From positions 2,914,001 to 2,978,000 of the forward strand of contig CAWKDN010000001.1 of assembly GCA_963848415.1 (NCBI GenBank): a stretch of DNA of 64,000 nt. Direction: 5' to 3'. Positions 7,756 through 16,342 of the stretch are shown here, one piece after another. The stretch is from CAVQBC01 sp963848415. Its GTDB lineage: Bacteria > Actinomycetota > Thermoleophilia > Solirubrobacterales > Solirubrobacteraceae. The notes under the pieces were generated by a model. It did not search any database, was not told where the DNA came from, and saw only the letters and a list, made by a program, of their open reading frames with translations. Made by a program: the position numbers and the translations under genes. Position 1 is the first letter of the stretch, and every line of letters begins with the position of its first letter.

Positions 7756-8679
7756 GTGCTCGACCCGGAGATCCAGGCGGTCTTGGACCGCATGAACGCC
7801 GAGCCGGGCCCACCCGCCCACGTCGTCGCCGTGGCGGAGATGCGCGCCGCGCACGAGGCGGAGGCGGCCGAGCTCTCCGGGCCCGGCGAGCCGGTGGCTG
7901 AGGTGCGCGAGCTCGCGGTGCCGGGACCGGCCGGCGAGATCCCGGTCCGCGCGTACCGCCCGGCCGGCGACGGCCCGCTGCCGGTGATCGCCTACCTCCA
8001 CGGCGGCGGCTGGGTGGTCGGCTCGCTGGACACCTTCGACACCGTCTGCCGGGCGCTGGCCAACGCGTCCGGCGCCATCGTGGCGAGCGTCGGCTACCGG
8101 CTGGCGCCCGAGCATCGCTTCCCGGCCGCCGTCGAGGACTGCCTTGCCGGCACGCGCTGGCTCGCCACCGAGGCAGAGGGCCTCGGTGGCGACGGCGGCC
8201 GGCTCGCGGTCGCCGGAGACAGCGCGGGCGGCGGCCTCGCCACCGTCGTCGCCCGCCGCCTGCGCGACGAGGGCGGCCCGTCGCTGCGCGCGCAGGCGCT
8301 GATCTACCCGGTGACCGACGCGGCCGCGGACACGGCGTCCTACCGCGAGTTCGACCAGGGCTTCGGCCTGTCGGCGCTCGGCATGACGCGCTACTGGACG
8401 CTCTACCTCGACGGGGCTCCCGCGCTCCTCCCGGACGCCTCGCCGCTGCGCGCCGGCGACCTCGCGGGGTTGCCGCCGGCGATCGTCATCACCGCCGCGG
8501 CCGACGTGCTGCGCGACGAGGGGGAGGCCTACGCCGACGCGCTGCAGGCCGCCGGGGTCCCGGTCAGCCGCCGCCGGTACCCGGCGATCCACGGCTTCTG
8601 GCGCTGGCTCGCCGCCGCAGAGCTCTCGCGCGAGGCGGTCGCCTCGGTGGGCGCGGAGCTGCGCGCCGCGCTCGCCTGA
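7756..8679 (+). CDS. Alpha/beta-hydrolase, HSL-type esterase
   Basis: 307 residues of the hormone-sensitive-lipase (HSL, family IV) esterase group. The oxyanion motif HGGGWVVGS lies near residue 84 and the nucleophile elbow GDSAGGGLA near 155. The catalytic Asp is probably within TAAADVLRDEGEAY and the His in AIHGFWRW near the C-terminus. It hydrolyses short-chain acyl esters in the cytoplasm; the natural substrate is unknown. I choose GTG 7756 because the product then begins VLDPEIQAVLDRMN, as relatives do, while the open frame upstream runs through the inverted-repeat element. A TACCCT hexamer ends six bases before the GTG, so the transcript may be leaderless. Confidence 0.93.
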   Translation: MLDPEIQAVLDRMNAEPGPPAHVVAVAEMRAAHEAEAAELSGPGEPVAEVRELAVPGPAGEIPVRAYRPAGDGPLPVIAYLHGGGWVVGSLDTFDTVCRALANASGAIVASVGYRLAPEHRFPAAVEDCLAGTRWLATEAEGLGGDGGRLAVAGDSAGGGLATVVARRLRDEGGPSLRAQALIYPVTDAAADTASYREFDQGFGLSALGMTRYWTLYLDGAPALLPDASPLRAGDLAGLPPAIVITAAADVLRDEGEAYADALQAAGVPVSRRRYPAIHGFWRWLAAAELSREAVASVGAELRAALA

Positions 8680-8682
8680 GCC

Positions 8683-9837
8683 TCAGCCTGCGATCCGCTC
8701 GCCGGCCTCGGCGCGCGGGTGCGCGGCGGCCGGCGGGGGCGCCGGCAGCGCGAAGGCGGGCGGGGCGATCTTCCGGTAGTGCCCGAACGACCAGTGCGAG
8801 AGCCGGCGGCCGCCGAACGCGCGCACCAGGCCGTCGAGGCCGCGCGGGGGCAGCCGGGGGACGAGGTGCTGGGTCCACAGCATCGACTCGAACTTCCAGC
8901 GGTGGGCCGCGGAGAAGCGGTCGTAGCCGGTCAGCGCCTCGGCCGGGGAGCGCCGCCCCTCGAGCACCGCACGCAGCTCGCGGCCGCAGGCGATCCCGAA
9001 GTACAGCGCCGTGCGGATCCCCTCGGCGGTCACCGGCAGGCAGTGGCCGGCGCTGTCGCCGACGAAGAACACGCCGTCCTCGGTCGCCGGGCGCAGCCGA
9101 TGGGGGATCCAGTTGCCCTGATAGCCGAGCGGCTCACGCTCGACGGCCTCGACCAGGCGCACGGTCGGCTCACGGACGTGGTCGCGCGGGTCGAAGGAGC
9201 CGACGCCCACGCGCACCTCCTGGTCAGCCGGGAACGACCAGCCGTAGCCGGCGCGGATGATGTCCGGGTCGATCCACACCTCGAGGTCGATGCCCGAGCC
9301 GCCGGGATGGACCTCCAGGCCGCGCGAGAGGCGCGCCTCCGGGGGCTGGACGTTGGCGCCCGCGCCGAGCACGCGGCGCCAGCCGAGCGCGTCGACGATC
9401 AGCGGTGCGCGCACGGTCCCGCGGTCGGTCGCGACCGCGTCGCCCTCCCGGCCCGCGATCGTCGCCGTCTCGAACTCGGTGCCGGCGCCGCGGGTCTCCC
9501 ACAGCAGCAGGCACAGCGCGCGGTAGTCGAAGGTGGAGAAGCTCCACGGCAGCGGCCAGCGCGCGCGAGCGCCGGGGCTGTGCACCAGCAGCGTGTCGAA
9601 GGTCTGCAGGATCGCCGCCTCGAGGCCGAGGTTCTCCAGCCACGCCGTCGGGGCCGCGCAGGCCGAGGTCTGGCGCTCGCCGATCTCGTAGCGATCGAGC
9701 ATCAGCACACGCGCGCCCGTGGAGCGCAGCTCGCGCGCCACCGCCAGCCCGCCGAAGGAGGCGCCGCAGATCAGGACGTCGTAGTCGCCGTCGAGCGGGG
9801 TGCGCTCGGGGCCGCGCTTGGTGGCTCTGACGGGCAC
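8683..9837 (-). CDS. FAD-dependent oxidoreductase, geranylgeranyl-reductase family
   Basis: 384 residues. The N-terminal dinucleotide fold YDVLICGASFGGLAVAREL near residue 19 and the GD-type motif VFFVGDSAGHCLPVTAEGIR near 265 are those of the geranylgeranyl-reductase/tryptophan-halogenase-like flavoproteins. Members reduce isoprenoid chains or oxidise secondary metabolites; no neighbour narrows the substrate. The C-terminus is Pro/Ala-rich. The GTG start at 9837 is the only start codon ahead of the Rossmann fold. It converges with the esterase with 3 bp between stops and is divergent from rpsA. Confidence 0.85.
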   Translation of the reverse strand: MPVRATKRGPERTPLDGDYDVLICGASFGGLAVARELRSTGARVLMLDRYEIGERQTSACAAPTAWLENLGLEAAILQTFDTLLVHSPGARARWPLPWSFSTFDYRALCLLLWETRGAGTEFETATIAGREGDAVATDRGTVRAPLIVDALGWRRVLGAGANVQPPEARLSRGLEVHPGGSGIDLEVWIDPDIIRAGYGWSFPADQEVRVGVGSFDPRDHVREPTVRLVEAVEREPLGYQGNWIPHRLRPATEDGVFFVGDSAGHCLPVTAEGIRTALYFGIACGRELRAVLEGRRSPAEALTGYDRFSAAHRWKFESMLWTQHLVPRLPPRGLDGLVRAFGGRRLSHWSFGHYRKIAPPAFALPAPPPAAAHPRAEAGERIAG

Positions 9838-9943
9838 GTCGGAGGATCATACGAAGCACTCCGCCGGGCCCGATCACGGCCGCGCGAGCGCTGGGCAGGC
9901 CCGACTTCGCACCCCGCCACTCCGCTACAGTTACACGCCGCAT

Positions 9944-11305
9944 ATGCAAGCCACTCTCACGCCAGACGCCCCCGCCGAGACCGCCAAGGTCGTCGAGGGC
10001 TCCGACGGGATGCTGCTCGAGGTCGATGGGCAGATAATCCCCAACTACGACGCCACGATCGTCCCCTTCGAGGAGGGTGACGTCGTCACCGGCCGCGTCG
10101 TGCGCATCGACAAGGACGAGGTCCTGGTCGACATCGGCTACAAGAGCGAGGGGGTCATCCCCTCCAACGAGCTTTCCATCCGCAAGTCCGTGGACCCCGG
10201 TGACGAGGTCGAGCTCGACGAGGAAGTCGACGCGCTCGTGCTCACCAAGGAGGACCAGGACGGGCGGCTGATCCTGTCCAAGAAGCGCGCCCGCTTCGAG
10301 CGCGCCTGGCGCCGCATCGAGGCCGCCGCCGAGTCCGGCGAGCCGGTCAACGGCGCGGTCATCGAGGTCGTCAAGGGCGGCCTGATCGTCGATCTCGGGG
10401 TGCGCGGCTTCCTGCCCGCCTCGCTGGTGGACATCCGCCGCGTGCCGAACCTCGACGAGTACCTCGGCACGACGATCCAGACGAAGGTCATCGAGCTCAA
10501 CCGCTCGCGCAACAACGTGGTGCTCAGCCGCCGCGCGGTGCTCGAGGAGGAGCGCAAGGAGCAGCGCCAGGCGATCCTGGAGCGCCTGCAGCCCGGGCTC
10601 GTGATCGAGGGGCAGATCTCCAACATCGTCGACTTCGGCGCCTTCGTCGACCTCGACGGCATCGACGGCCTGATCCACATCTCCGAGCTCTCGTGGTCGC
10701 ACGTCAACCACCCGAGCGAGGTGCTCGCGATCGGCGACACCGTGCAGGTCAAGGTGCTCGACATCGACCGCGACCGCCAGCGCATCTCCCTGGGCCTCAA
10801 GCAGACCCAGGAGGACCCGTGGCAGCGGGTCGTGGACACCTACAACGTCGGCGACGAGCTCGAGGGCGCGGTCACCAAGGTCGTGGCCTTCGGCGCCTTC
10901 GTGGAGATCCTCGAGGGCGTGGAGGGGCTCGTGCACATCTCCGAGCTCGCCCAGCAGCACGTCGAGAACCCGCGCGAGATCGTCCAGCCCGGTGACCAGG
11001 TGCGCGTGCGCATCCTGGAGATCGACTCAGAGCGCCGCCGCCTGTCGCTGTCGATCAAGCGTGTCGAGGGCCAGCAACTGCCGCGGCGCGACATCGCCGC
11101 TACGACCGAGGCCGATAGCACGGGCTCCGGCGACCTCGACGACGTGCCCGAGCTGGGCCTCTCCGAGGACGTCTTCGCCGAGCAGCCGGTGGCCGCTCCG
11201 GAGCCCGAGCCCGAACCCGAGCTGGAGCCGGAGCTCGATCCCGCGCCCGCGCCCGACGCGGTCGCCGCGACGCCCGCCGACGACGAGGCTGATCAACCGG
11301 CCTGA
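9944..11305 (+). CDS. rpsA: 30S ribosomal protein S1
   Basis: 453 residues with four S1 RNA-binding repeats, at roughly residues 45-115, 130-200, 215-285 and 300-370. The repeats carry signatures such as GQISNIVDFGAFVDLDG, DGLIHISELSWSH and VEGLVHISELA. S1 helps mRNA bind the 30S subunit. The tail beyond ~375 is an acidic, proline-rich stretch of repeated EP pairs, common in actinobacterial S1. I choose ATG 9944 (MQATLTPDAPAE); upstream in-frame codons are not coding-like. There is no Shine-Dalgarno and a TACAGT hexamer lies 12 bases before the ATG, so a very short or absent leader is likely. coaE overlaps its 3' end. Confidence 0.97.
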   Translation: MQATLTPDAPAETAKVVEGSDGMLLEVDGQIIPNYDATIVPFEEGDVVTGRVVRIDKDEVLVDIGYKSEGVIPSNELSIRKSVDPGDEVELDEEVDALVLTKEDQDGRLILSKKRARFERAWRRIEAAAESGEPVNGAVIEVVKGGLIVDLGVRGFLPASLVDIRRVPNLDEYLGTTIQTKVIELNRSRNNVVLSRRAVLEEERKEQRQAILERLQPGLVIEGQISNIVDFGAFVDLDGIDGLIHISELSWSHVNHPSEVLAIGDTVQVKVLDIDRDRQRISLGLKQTQEDPWQRVVDTYNVGDELEGAVTKVVAFGAFVEILEGVEGLVHISELAQQHVENPREIVQPGDQVRVRILEIDSERRRLSLSIKRVEGQQLPRRDIAATTEADSTGSGDLDDVPELGLSEDVFAEQPVAAPEPEPEPELEPELDPAPAPDAVAATPADDEADQPA

Positions 11306-11891
11306 GCCTCCGTTCGTCGGGCTGACGGGCGGCATCGGCGCCGGCAAGTCCGAGGCGCTTGCGGCGCTCGCGCGCCTGGGCGCGGCGACGCTCTCGACCG
11401 ACCGCGTCGTGCACGAGCTCTACGCCGGCGACGCCGTGCGCGACGCCGTCGTCGCCCGCTGGGGACCGGAGCTGGCCCCCGAGGGGCGGGTCGACCGCCC
11501 CGCCGTGGCGGCGCGCGCGTTCGCCGACCCGGAGGAGCGCGCGTGGCTCGAAGGGCTGCTGTGGCCGCTCGTGGGCGAGCGGATGATCGCCTGGCGGGCC
11601 GCCGAGACGGGTCGCGAGCCGCCCCCGCCGGTGCTCGTCGTGGAGGTCCCGCTGCTCTTCGAGGCGGGGATGGAGAAGGCCTTCGACGCTACCATCGCTG
11701 TGGTCGCCGACGAGGCGGCCCGTGCCGAGCGCGCGGCCGCGCGCGGGCATGCCGCGGTCGACGAACGCACCGCGCGTCAGCTCTCCCAGGAGGAGAAGGC
11801 GGCGCGGGCGACGTACGTGGTCGCAAATTCCGGGTCGCTGGGAGACCTGGAGGACAAGCTGTCGGAGCTAGTTGAAAAGCTGAGGTCATGA
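11289..11891 (+). CDS. coaE: Dephospho-CoA kinase, apparent CTG start
   Basis: Last step of coenzyme A synthesis: phosphorylation of dephospho-CoA with ATP. The P-loop VGLTGGIGAGKSEALAAL begins ~10 residues from the proposed start. Also visible are STDRVVHELY (substrate Asp), VVEVPLLFEAG and the LID region RAERAAARGH. Length is ~200 residues, normal for the family. No ATG, GTG or TTG lies close to the P-loop in this frame. The only start-like codon is CTG 11289 (or ATC 11292), inside the end of rpsA; the next upstream start codons would add tens of residues of non-family sequence. Overlap with the rpsA stop suggests coupled translation. It ends in an ATGA overlap with the transglycosylase. 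Confidence 0.92.
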   Translation: MINRPEPPFVGLTGGIGAGKSEALAALARLGAATLSTDRVVHELYAGDAVRDAVVARWGPELAPEGRVDRPAVAARAFADPEERAWLEGLLWPLVGERMIAWRAAETGREPPPPVLVVEVPLLFEAGMEKAFDATIAVVADEAARAERAAARGHAAVDERTARQLSQEEKAARATYVVANSGSLGDLEDKLSELVEKLRS

Positions 11892-12586
11892 GCGCCAGGT
11901 CGGCCCCCACGAGCCGTTCGCGCCCGCGGTCCACCACCGCGGCGCCGCGGGGCGGCCGCACGCGCCCGCGCGGGCGGAAGGCTGCCCGGCGCCGGCGGCA
12001 GGTGCTGCGCCGCCGGGGGATCCTGGTCGCCGCCGTCGCGCTGGTCGCGGGCGTTGTCGGGGTCGCCCTGTGGTCGCCGACGGTCGACAAGGCGGTGCAG
12101 GAGATCTCGCTCCCGCTGCGCCACGAGGACATCATCCGCCAGCAGGCCGCCGACAAGGGCCTGGACCCGGCGTTGATCGCGGGCGTCATCCACACCGAGT
12201 CGCGCTTCCGCGACCAGACGTCGCCGGCGGGGGCGAAGGGCCTGATGCAGATCATGCCCTCGACCGCCGACTACATCGCCGGCAAGTCCGGCGGCACCGA
12301 GTTCGAGCAGGGCGACCTCGCCTCCCCGCAGATCAACATCGCCTACGGCTCCTTCTACCTGCGCTACCTGCTCGATCGCTACGACGGCAACCGCATCCTC
12401 GCGCTGGCCGCCTACAACGCGGGGGAGGGCAAGATCGACGAGTGGCGCGCCCAGGCCGCCGCCGAGGGCGAGCGCTTCCGGGTCGCCAGCCACATCCCGT
12501 ACCCGGAGACGCGCGACTACGTCGGCCGCGTGCTGCGCGCGCAGGCCAGCTACCGCCGCGAGTACGCGCGGGAGCTCGGGCTCTGA
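11888..12586 (+). CDS. Membrane-anchored lytic transglycosylase (SLT domain)
   Basis: 232 residues. The N-terminal ~43 residues are very Arg-rich, followed by a transmembrane helix (GILVAAVALVAGVVGVALW) and a goose-lysozyme/SLT domain. This domain contains IAGVIHTESRFRDQTSPAGA (catalytic Glu in HTESRF), KGLMQIMPSTA and LALAAYNAGEGKIDEW. It would cleave peptidoglycan glycan strands outside the membrane. The ATG overlaps the coaE stop by 4 bp. Its own stop overlaps the proposed CTG start of the SDR. The coupling with rpsA-coaE is a matter of operon structure rather than shared function. Confidence 0.93.
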   Translation: MSARSAPTSRSRPRSTTAAPRGGRTRPRGRKAARRRRQVLRRRGILVAAVALVAGVVGVALWSPTVDKAVQEISLPLRHEDIIRQQAADKGLDPALIAGVIHTESRFRDQTSPAGAKGLMQIMPSTADYIAGKSGGTEFEQGDLASPQINIAYGSFYLRYLLDRYDGNRILALAAYNAGEGKIDEWRAQAAAEGERFRVASHIPYPETRDYVGRVLRAQASYRREYARELGL

Positions 12587-13371
12587 GCCCCGGCGAGGCG
12601 CCGCTCGCCGGGCGCGTCGCGCTCGTCACCGGCGTCTCGCGGCGGATCGGCATCGGCTGGGCGATCGCCCGCCGGCTCGGCCTGCTCGGCGCCGACCTCT
12701 ACTTGCAGTCCTTCACCCCGCACGACGCCGGCCAGCCGTGGGGCGCCGATCCGGCCGGCCCGGACGCCGTCGCCGAAGCGCTGCGGGCCGAGCTCCCCGG
12801 CCGCCGCGTCGTGCACGCCGAGCACGACTTCGCCGACCCGGACGCGCCGGCGCGCTGCCTGCTCGAGGCGGCCGCCGGGCTGGGCCCGGTCGACGTGCTG
12901 ATCGCCAACCACGCCGTCTCGGTCGACGAGTCGCTCGAGCAGCTGACCGCCGCCTCGGTCGATCACGCGCTGGCGGTCAATGTCCGCGCGACGCTGCTGC
13001 TCGTCCAGGCCTTCGCGGCCGCCCACGACCGGCGTCCCGGCGGGCGGGTGGTGCTGATGACCTCCGGCCAGCACCGCGGGCCGATGCCGGGCGAGCTGCC
13101 CTACATCGCCGGCAAGGGCGCGCTGCACCAGCTCACGGCGAGCCTCGCGGCCGCTGTCGCGCCGAAGCGGATCACGGTCAACTGCGTCGACCCCGGCGCG
13201 ACCGACACGGGCTACGCCCCGCCTGAGGTGCACGCCGAGGTCACGGCGCTCGAGCCGTTCGGGCGCTGGGGCGAGCCCGACGACGCGGCGCGCCTGATCG
13301 CGTTCCTCGCCACCGACGACGCCCGCTGGATCACCGGCCAGGTGATCGCCTCCACCGGTGGAGGGCCGTAG
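12583..13371 (+). CDS. Short-chain dehydrogenase/reductase, apparent CTG start
   Basis: 262 residues of the classical SDR family. The cofactor loop VALVTGVSRRIGIGWAIAR starts near residue 10. The NAG-like motif is IANHAVSVDES, the catalytic Ser is in LMTSGQHRG, and YIAGK near residue 170 is the YxxxK site. The resemblance to 3-oxoacyl reductases is general and the substrate is unknown. The frame has no ATG, GTG or TTG near the Rossmann start; the only plausible initiator is CTG 12583, which overlaps the TGA of the upstream gene as CTGA. The first downstream TTG (in LYLQS) would remove the cofactor loop. Confidence 0.85.
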   Translation: MSPGEAPLAGRVALVTGVSRRIGIGWAIARRLGLLGADLYLQSFTPHDAGQPWGADPAGPDAVAEALRAELPGRRVVHAEHDFADPDAPARCLLEAAAGLGPVDVLIANHAVSVDESLEQLTAASVDHALAVNVRATLLLVQAFAAAHDRRPGGRVVLMTSGQHRGPMPGELPYIAGKGALHQLTASLAAAVAPKRITVNCVDPGATDTGYAPPEVHAEVTALEPFGRWGEPDDAARLIAFLATDDARWITGQVIASTGGGP

Positions 13372-13372
13372 A

Positions 13373-13388
13373 GCTAAACCGGCTAAGC
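13373..13388. promoter_or_regulatory. LacI-type operator candidate before the amylase
   Basis: GCTAAACCGGCTAAGC, an imperfect palindrome (12 of 16 positions symmetric) with a central CG, lies in the gap between the SDR stop and the amylase start (13440). LacI-family operators have this shape. It differs from the palindromes at 26646 and 32168, so a common regulator is not certain. Confidence 0.4.
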
Positions 13389-13439
13389 TGCGCGCGCCGT
13401 CTGCAGGGGCGGCGGACTCAGACACAGGGAGGAAGCGCC

Positions 13440-16202
13440 ATGCGGGGTCGAGTGCACGCCAGGGGCGAGCGGCTGGGAGCAGTTCTGCTCGCCGTGCTCG
13501 CGGTCACGCTCGCCGGCGCGGCCGGCGCCTCTGCTCAGGAGGCCCGGCACAGCCTCCGCAGCCCGGTCACCGACGAGAACTTCTACTTCGTCATGGCCGA
13601 CCGCTTCGAGAACGGCTCGACCGCCAACGACCTCGGCGGCCTGCCGCCCGCCCGCGACGTCTCCGGCTACGACCCGACCGCGCGCGGCTACTACCACGGC
13701 GGCGACCTGCGCGGGATCATCCGGCGGCTGGACTACATCCGCGGCCTCGGGACGACCTCGATCTGGCTGACGCCGAGCTTCAAGAACCGCGCCGTGCAGC
13801 CCGCGGACAACTCGGCCGGCTACCACGGCTACTGGATCACGGACTTCACGCAGATCGACCCGCACCTCGGGACGAACGACGACCTCGCGGAGCTGATCGA
13901 GCAGGCCCACGACCGCGGCATGAAGGTCTACTTCGACATCATCACCAACCACACGGCCGACGTCATCCAGCCCGACGGCGTGCCGCGCAAGGCCTACGTC
14001 TCAAAGGACGAGGAGCCCTACCGGACCGCCGCCGGCGCGGCGTTCGACGACCGCGACTACGCCGGAACCGGAACGTTCCCGGAGCTCAGCCCGGCGACCA
14101 GCTTCCCGTACGAGCCGATCCTGCCGGCCGGCGGCGTGCGCAAGGTGCCCGAGTGGCTCAACGACACGACGCTCTACCACAACCGCGGCGACACGACCTT
14201 CACCGGCGAGGACTCCTACTACGGCGACTTCTTCGGCCTCGACGACCTCTTCACCGAGCACCCGCGCGTCGTCGACGGGATGATCGACATCTACAAGGGC
14301 TGGATCCGCGACTTCGGCGTCGACGGCTTCCGCATCGACACGATGAAGCACGTCAACGACGAGTTCTGGCAGAAGTTCGGGCCCGAGGTGCTGCGCTACG
14401 CCCGCGAGCAGGGCAAGGCGGAGTTCTTCATGTTCGGCGAGGTCTACGACACCACGAAGTGGTTCACCTCGTCCTACACGACCCGCAACCGGATGCAGTC
14501 GATCCTCGACTTCCCCTTCCAGGCCGCCGCGCAGGACTTCGCCGCCAGTTCGGGCGACGTCGCGAAGCTCGCGGACTTCTTCGCCGACGACGACTGGTAC
14601 ACCGATGCGGACTCGAACGCGTACCAGCTGCCGACCTTCCTCGGCAACCACGACATGGGCCGCATCGGGCGCTTCGTGCAGGTGGCCAACCCCGGCGCGA
14701 CCGACGCCGAGCAGCTCGCCCGCGACCGCCTCGCACACGAGCTCATGTACCTCTCGCGCGGCAACCCGGTCATCTACTACGGCGACGAGCAGGGCTTCAC
14801 GGGCGACGGCGGCGACCAGCTCGCGCGCCAGGACATGTTCCCGAGCCGCGTCGCCGAGTACAACGACGACGACCTGATCGGCACCGACGCGACCACCGCC
14901 GTGTCGAACTTCGGTCGCGCCCACCCGCTCTACCGCGGCGTCGCCCGCCTGGCCCAGCTGACGCGCGAGCACCCGGCGCTGCGCGCGGGCGCTCACCAGC
15001 ACCGCTACGCGAGCGACGGCGCCGGCATCTACGCCTTCTCGCGCATCGGGCAGGCCGAGCAGCGCGAGTACGTCGTGGCGCTCAACAACGCGGAGACCGA
15101 GCAGAGCGCGTCGATCCCGACCTACGCGCCCGGCCGGCGCTTCACGCGCGTGTACGGCCAGGGCCCGGGCGCCGCCCGGGCGAGCGACGGCGGCCGCCTG
15201 CGGCTCACCGTGCCGCCGCTGTCGGCCGTCGTCTACGAGTCCTCCGGCCGGATCCCGGAGAGCGAGGCGGCGCCGTCGGTCTTCCTCGACGCGCCGGCGG
15301 CGAGCGCCGAGGCGCGCAGCCGCATGGAGGTCGGCGCCGAGGTGGGCGGCGACTCGTTCGCCGAGGTCACCTTCGAGGCCAAGGTGGGCGACGGCGAATG
15401 GACCTCCGTCGGCACCGACGACAACGCGCCCTACCGCGTCTTCCACGACGTCTCCGGCGAGGACACCGGCACCGAGGTCGCCTACCGCGCCGTCGTGCTC
15501 GACAACGGCGGGCACACCCGCACGAGCCGCGTGCGCACGACCGAGGTGCCGGCGCCGCGGGTCACGCTCGAGCGCCCGGCGGACGGCGCGCGCGTGCGCG
15601 ACACGGTCCGGCTGTCGGCGATCGTCGATCCCGAGCGGGCGTCGCAGTCGGTGAGCTTCCAGCGGCGGATCGGCACGTCGGGTGCCTGGACCGACGTCGG
15701 CACCGACACGTCCTCGCCGGCCTACGTCTCCACCGACGACATCTCCGGGCTCGGCCTGGGGGAGGGCGATGCGCTCCAGTACCGCGCGGTGCTCACGGAG
15801 GCCGACGGCAACGAGGTCTTCTCGCGCATCCGCACCGTGCGCGCGGCGCCCACCCCGGTGACCACGGCGGTCGTGCACTACGAGCGGACCGACGGCGACT
15901 ACGACGGCTGGGGGCTGCACCTGTTCGGCGAGGCGGAGGCCGACGCGGTGCTCGCCCAGGTCAGGTGGGACCGCCCGTGGCCGTACACGAGCGTCGACGC
16001 GGACGGGGCGCGCTTCGAGATCGCGCTCAAGGACGACCGCCGGCCGGTGAAGTTCATCGTCCACCTGCCCAGCGGCGACCAGGTGCCGGAGACCCGCGAG
16101 CCGGGCGGCGACCGGTCGTTCATCCCGCTCGACCACCCGGAGATCTGGCTCCGGCAGGGCGACCCGCGGGTCTACTACGAGCCGCCGCCGGAGGGCCGCT
16201 GA
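13440..16202 (+). CDS. Secreted multidomain GH13 alpha-amylase with PUD/CBM41 domain
   Basis: 920 residues. A signal peptide ends near ASA|QEA (residue 32). The GH13 catalytic barrel spans about residues 40-600 with all four conserved regions: DIITNHTAD, GFRIDTMKHV (nucleophile Asp), FGEVYD (acid Glu) and FLGNHDMGR. Two Ig/FN3-like beta domains follow (about 605-690 and 700-795). The C-terminal ~100 residues (VVHYERTDGDYDGWGLHLFG) are a pullulanase-associated PUD/CBM41 domain that binds alpha-glucans. It should degrade starch or glycogen outside the cell, feeding the ABC importer at 21-26 kb. The ATG has GGGAGGAAG ahead of it, and a palindromic operator candidate lies 50 bp upstream. Confidence 0.95.
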   Translation: MRGRVHARGERLGAVLLAVLAVTLAGAAGASAQEARHSLRSPVTDENFYFVMADRFENGSTANDLGGLPPARDVSGYDPTARGYYHGGDLRGIIRRLDYIRGLGTTSIWLTPSFKNRAVQPADNSAGYHGYWITDFTQIDPHLGTNDDLAELIEQAHDRGMKVYFDIITNHTADVIQPDGVPRKAYVSKDEEPYRTAAGAAFDDRDYAGTGTFPELSPATSFPYEPILPAGGVRKVPEWLNDTTLYHNRGDTTFTGEDSYYGDFFGLDDLFTEHPRVVDGMIDIYKGWIRDFGVDGFRIDTMKHVNDEFWQKFGPEVLRYAREQGKAEFFMFGEVYDTTKWFTSSYTTRNRMQSILDFPFQAAAQDFAASSGDVAKLADFFADDDWYTDADSNAYQLPTFLGNHDMGRIGRFVQVANPGATDAEQLARDRLAHELMYLSRGNPVIYYGDEQGFTGDGGDQLARQDMFPSRVAEYNDDDLIGTDATTAVSNFGRAHPLYRGVARLAQLTREHPALRAGAHQHRYASDGAGIYAFSRIGQAEQREYVVALNNAETEQSASIPTYAPGRRFTRVYGQGPGAARASDGGRLRLTVPPLSAVVYESSGRIPESEAAPSVFLDAPAASAEARSRMEVGAEVGGDSFAEVTFEAKVGDGEWTSVGTDDNAPYRVFHDVSGEDTGTEVAYRAVVLDNGGHTRTSRVRTTEVPAPRVTLERPADGARVRDTVRLSAIVDPERASQSVSFQRRIGTSGAWTDVGTDTSSPAYVSTDDISGLGLGEGDALQYRAVLTEADGNEVFSRIRTVRAAPTPVTTAVVHYERTDGDYDGWGLHLFGEAEADAVLAQVRWDRPWPYTSVDADGARFEIALKDDRRPVKFIVHLPSGDQVPETREPGGDRSFIPLDHPEIWLRQGDPRVYYEPPPEGR

Positions 16203-16240
16203 ATCATCCTCGCCGGCCGGTCGCGGTTTCCAGCAAGGGT

Positions 16241-16271
16241 CGGCGGCCGCGCGCGTGTTGCGCGGCCGCCG
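16241..16271. terminator. Bidirectional hairpin between amylase and GNAT
   Basis: A perfect 12-bp stem CGGCGGCCGCGC/GCGCGGCCGCCG with a 7-base loop, placed between two convergent genes. It has no long T-run, as is usual for terminators in very GC-rich genomes. Confidence 0.6.
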
Positions 16272-16342
16272 TTGGTCGCCGAGCATTCGATCGCGGCGTC
16301 AGCGGGGTCGTCGCGTCCTCGACTCGCCCACGCCGAGCCGCG

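Noticed and set aside
16226..16244. GTTTCCAGCAAGGG as a third copy of the CCCCGC-CAGTAAGG motif
   Set aside because: Similarity is limited to a few scattered bases and the amylase terminator hairpin explains the region.
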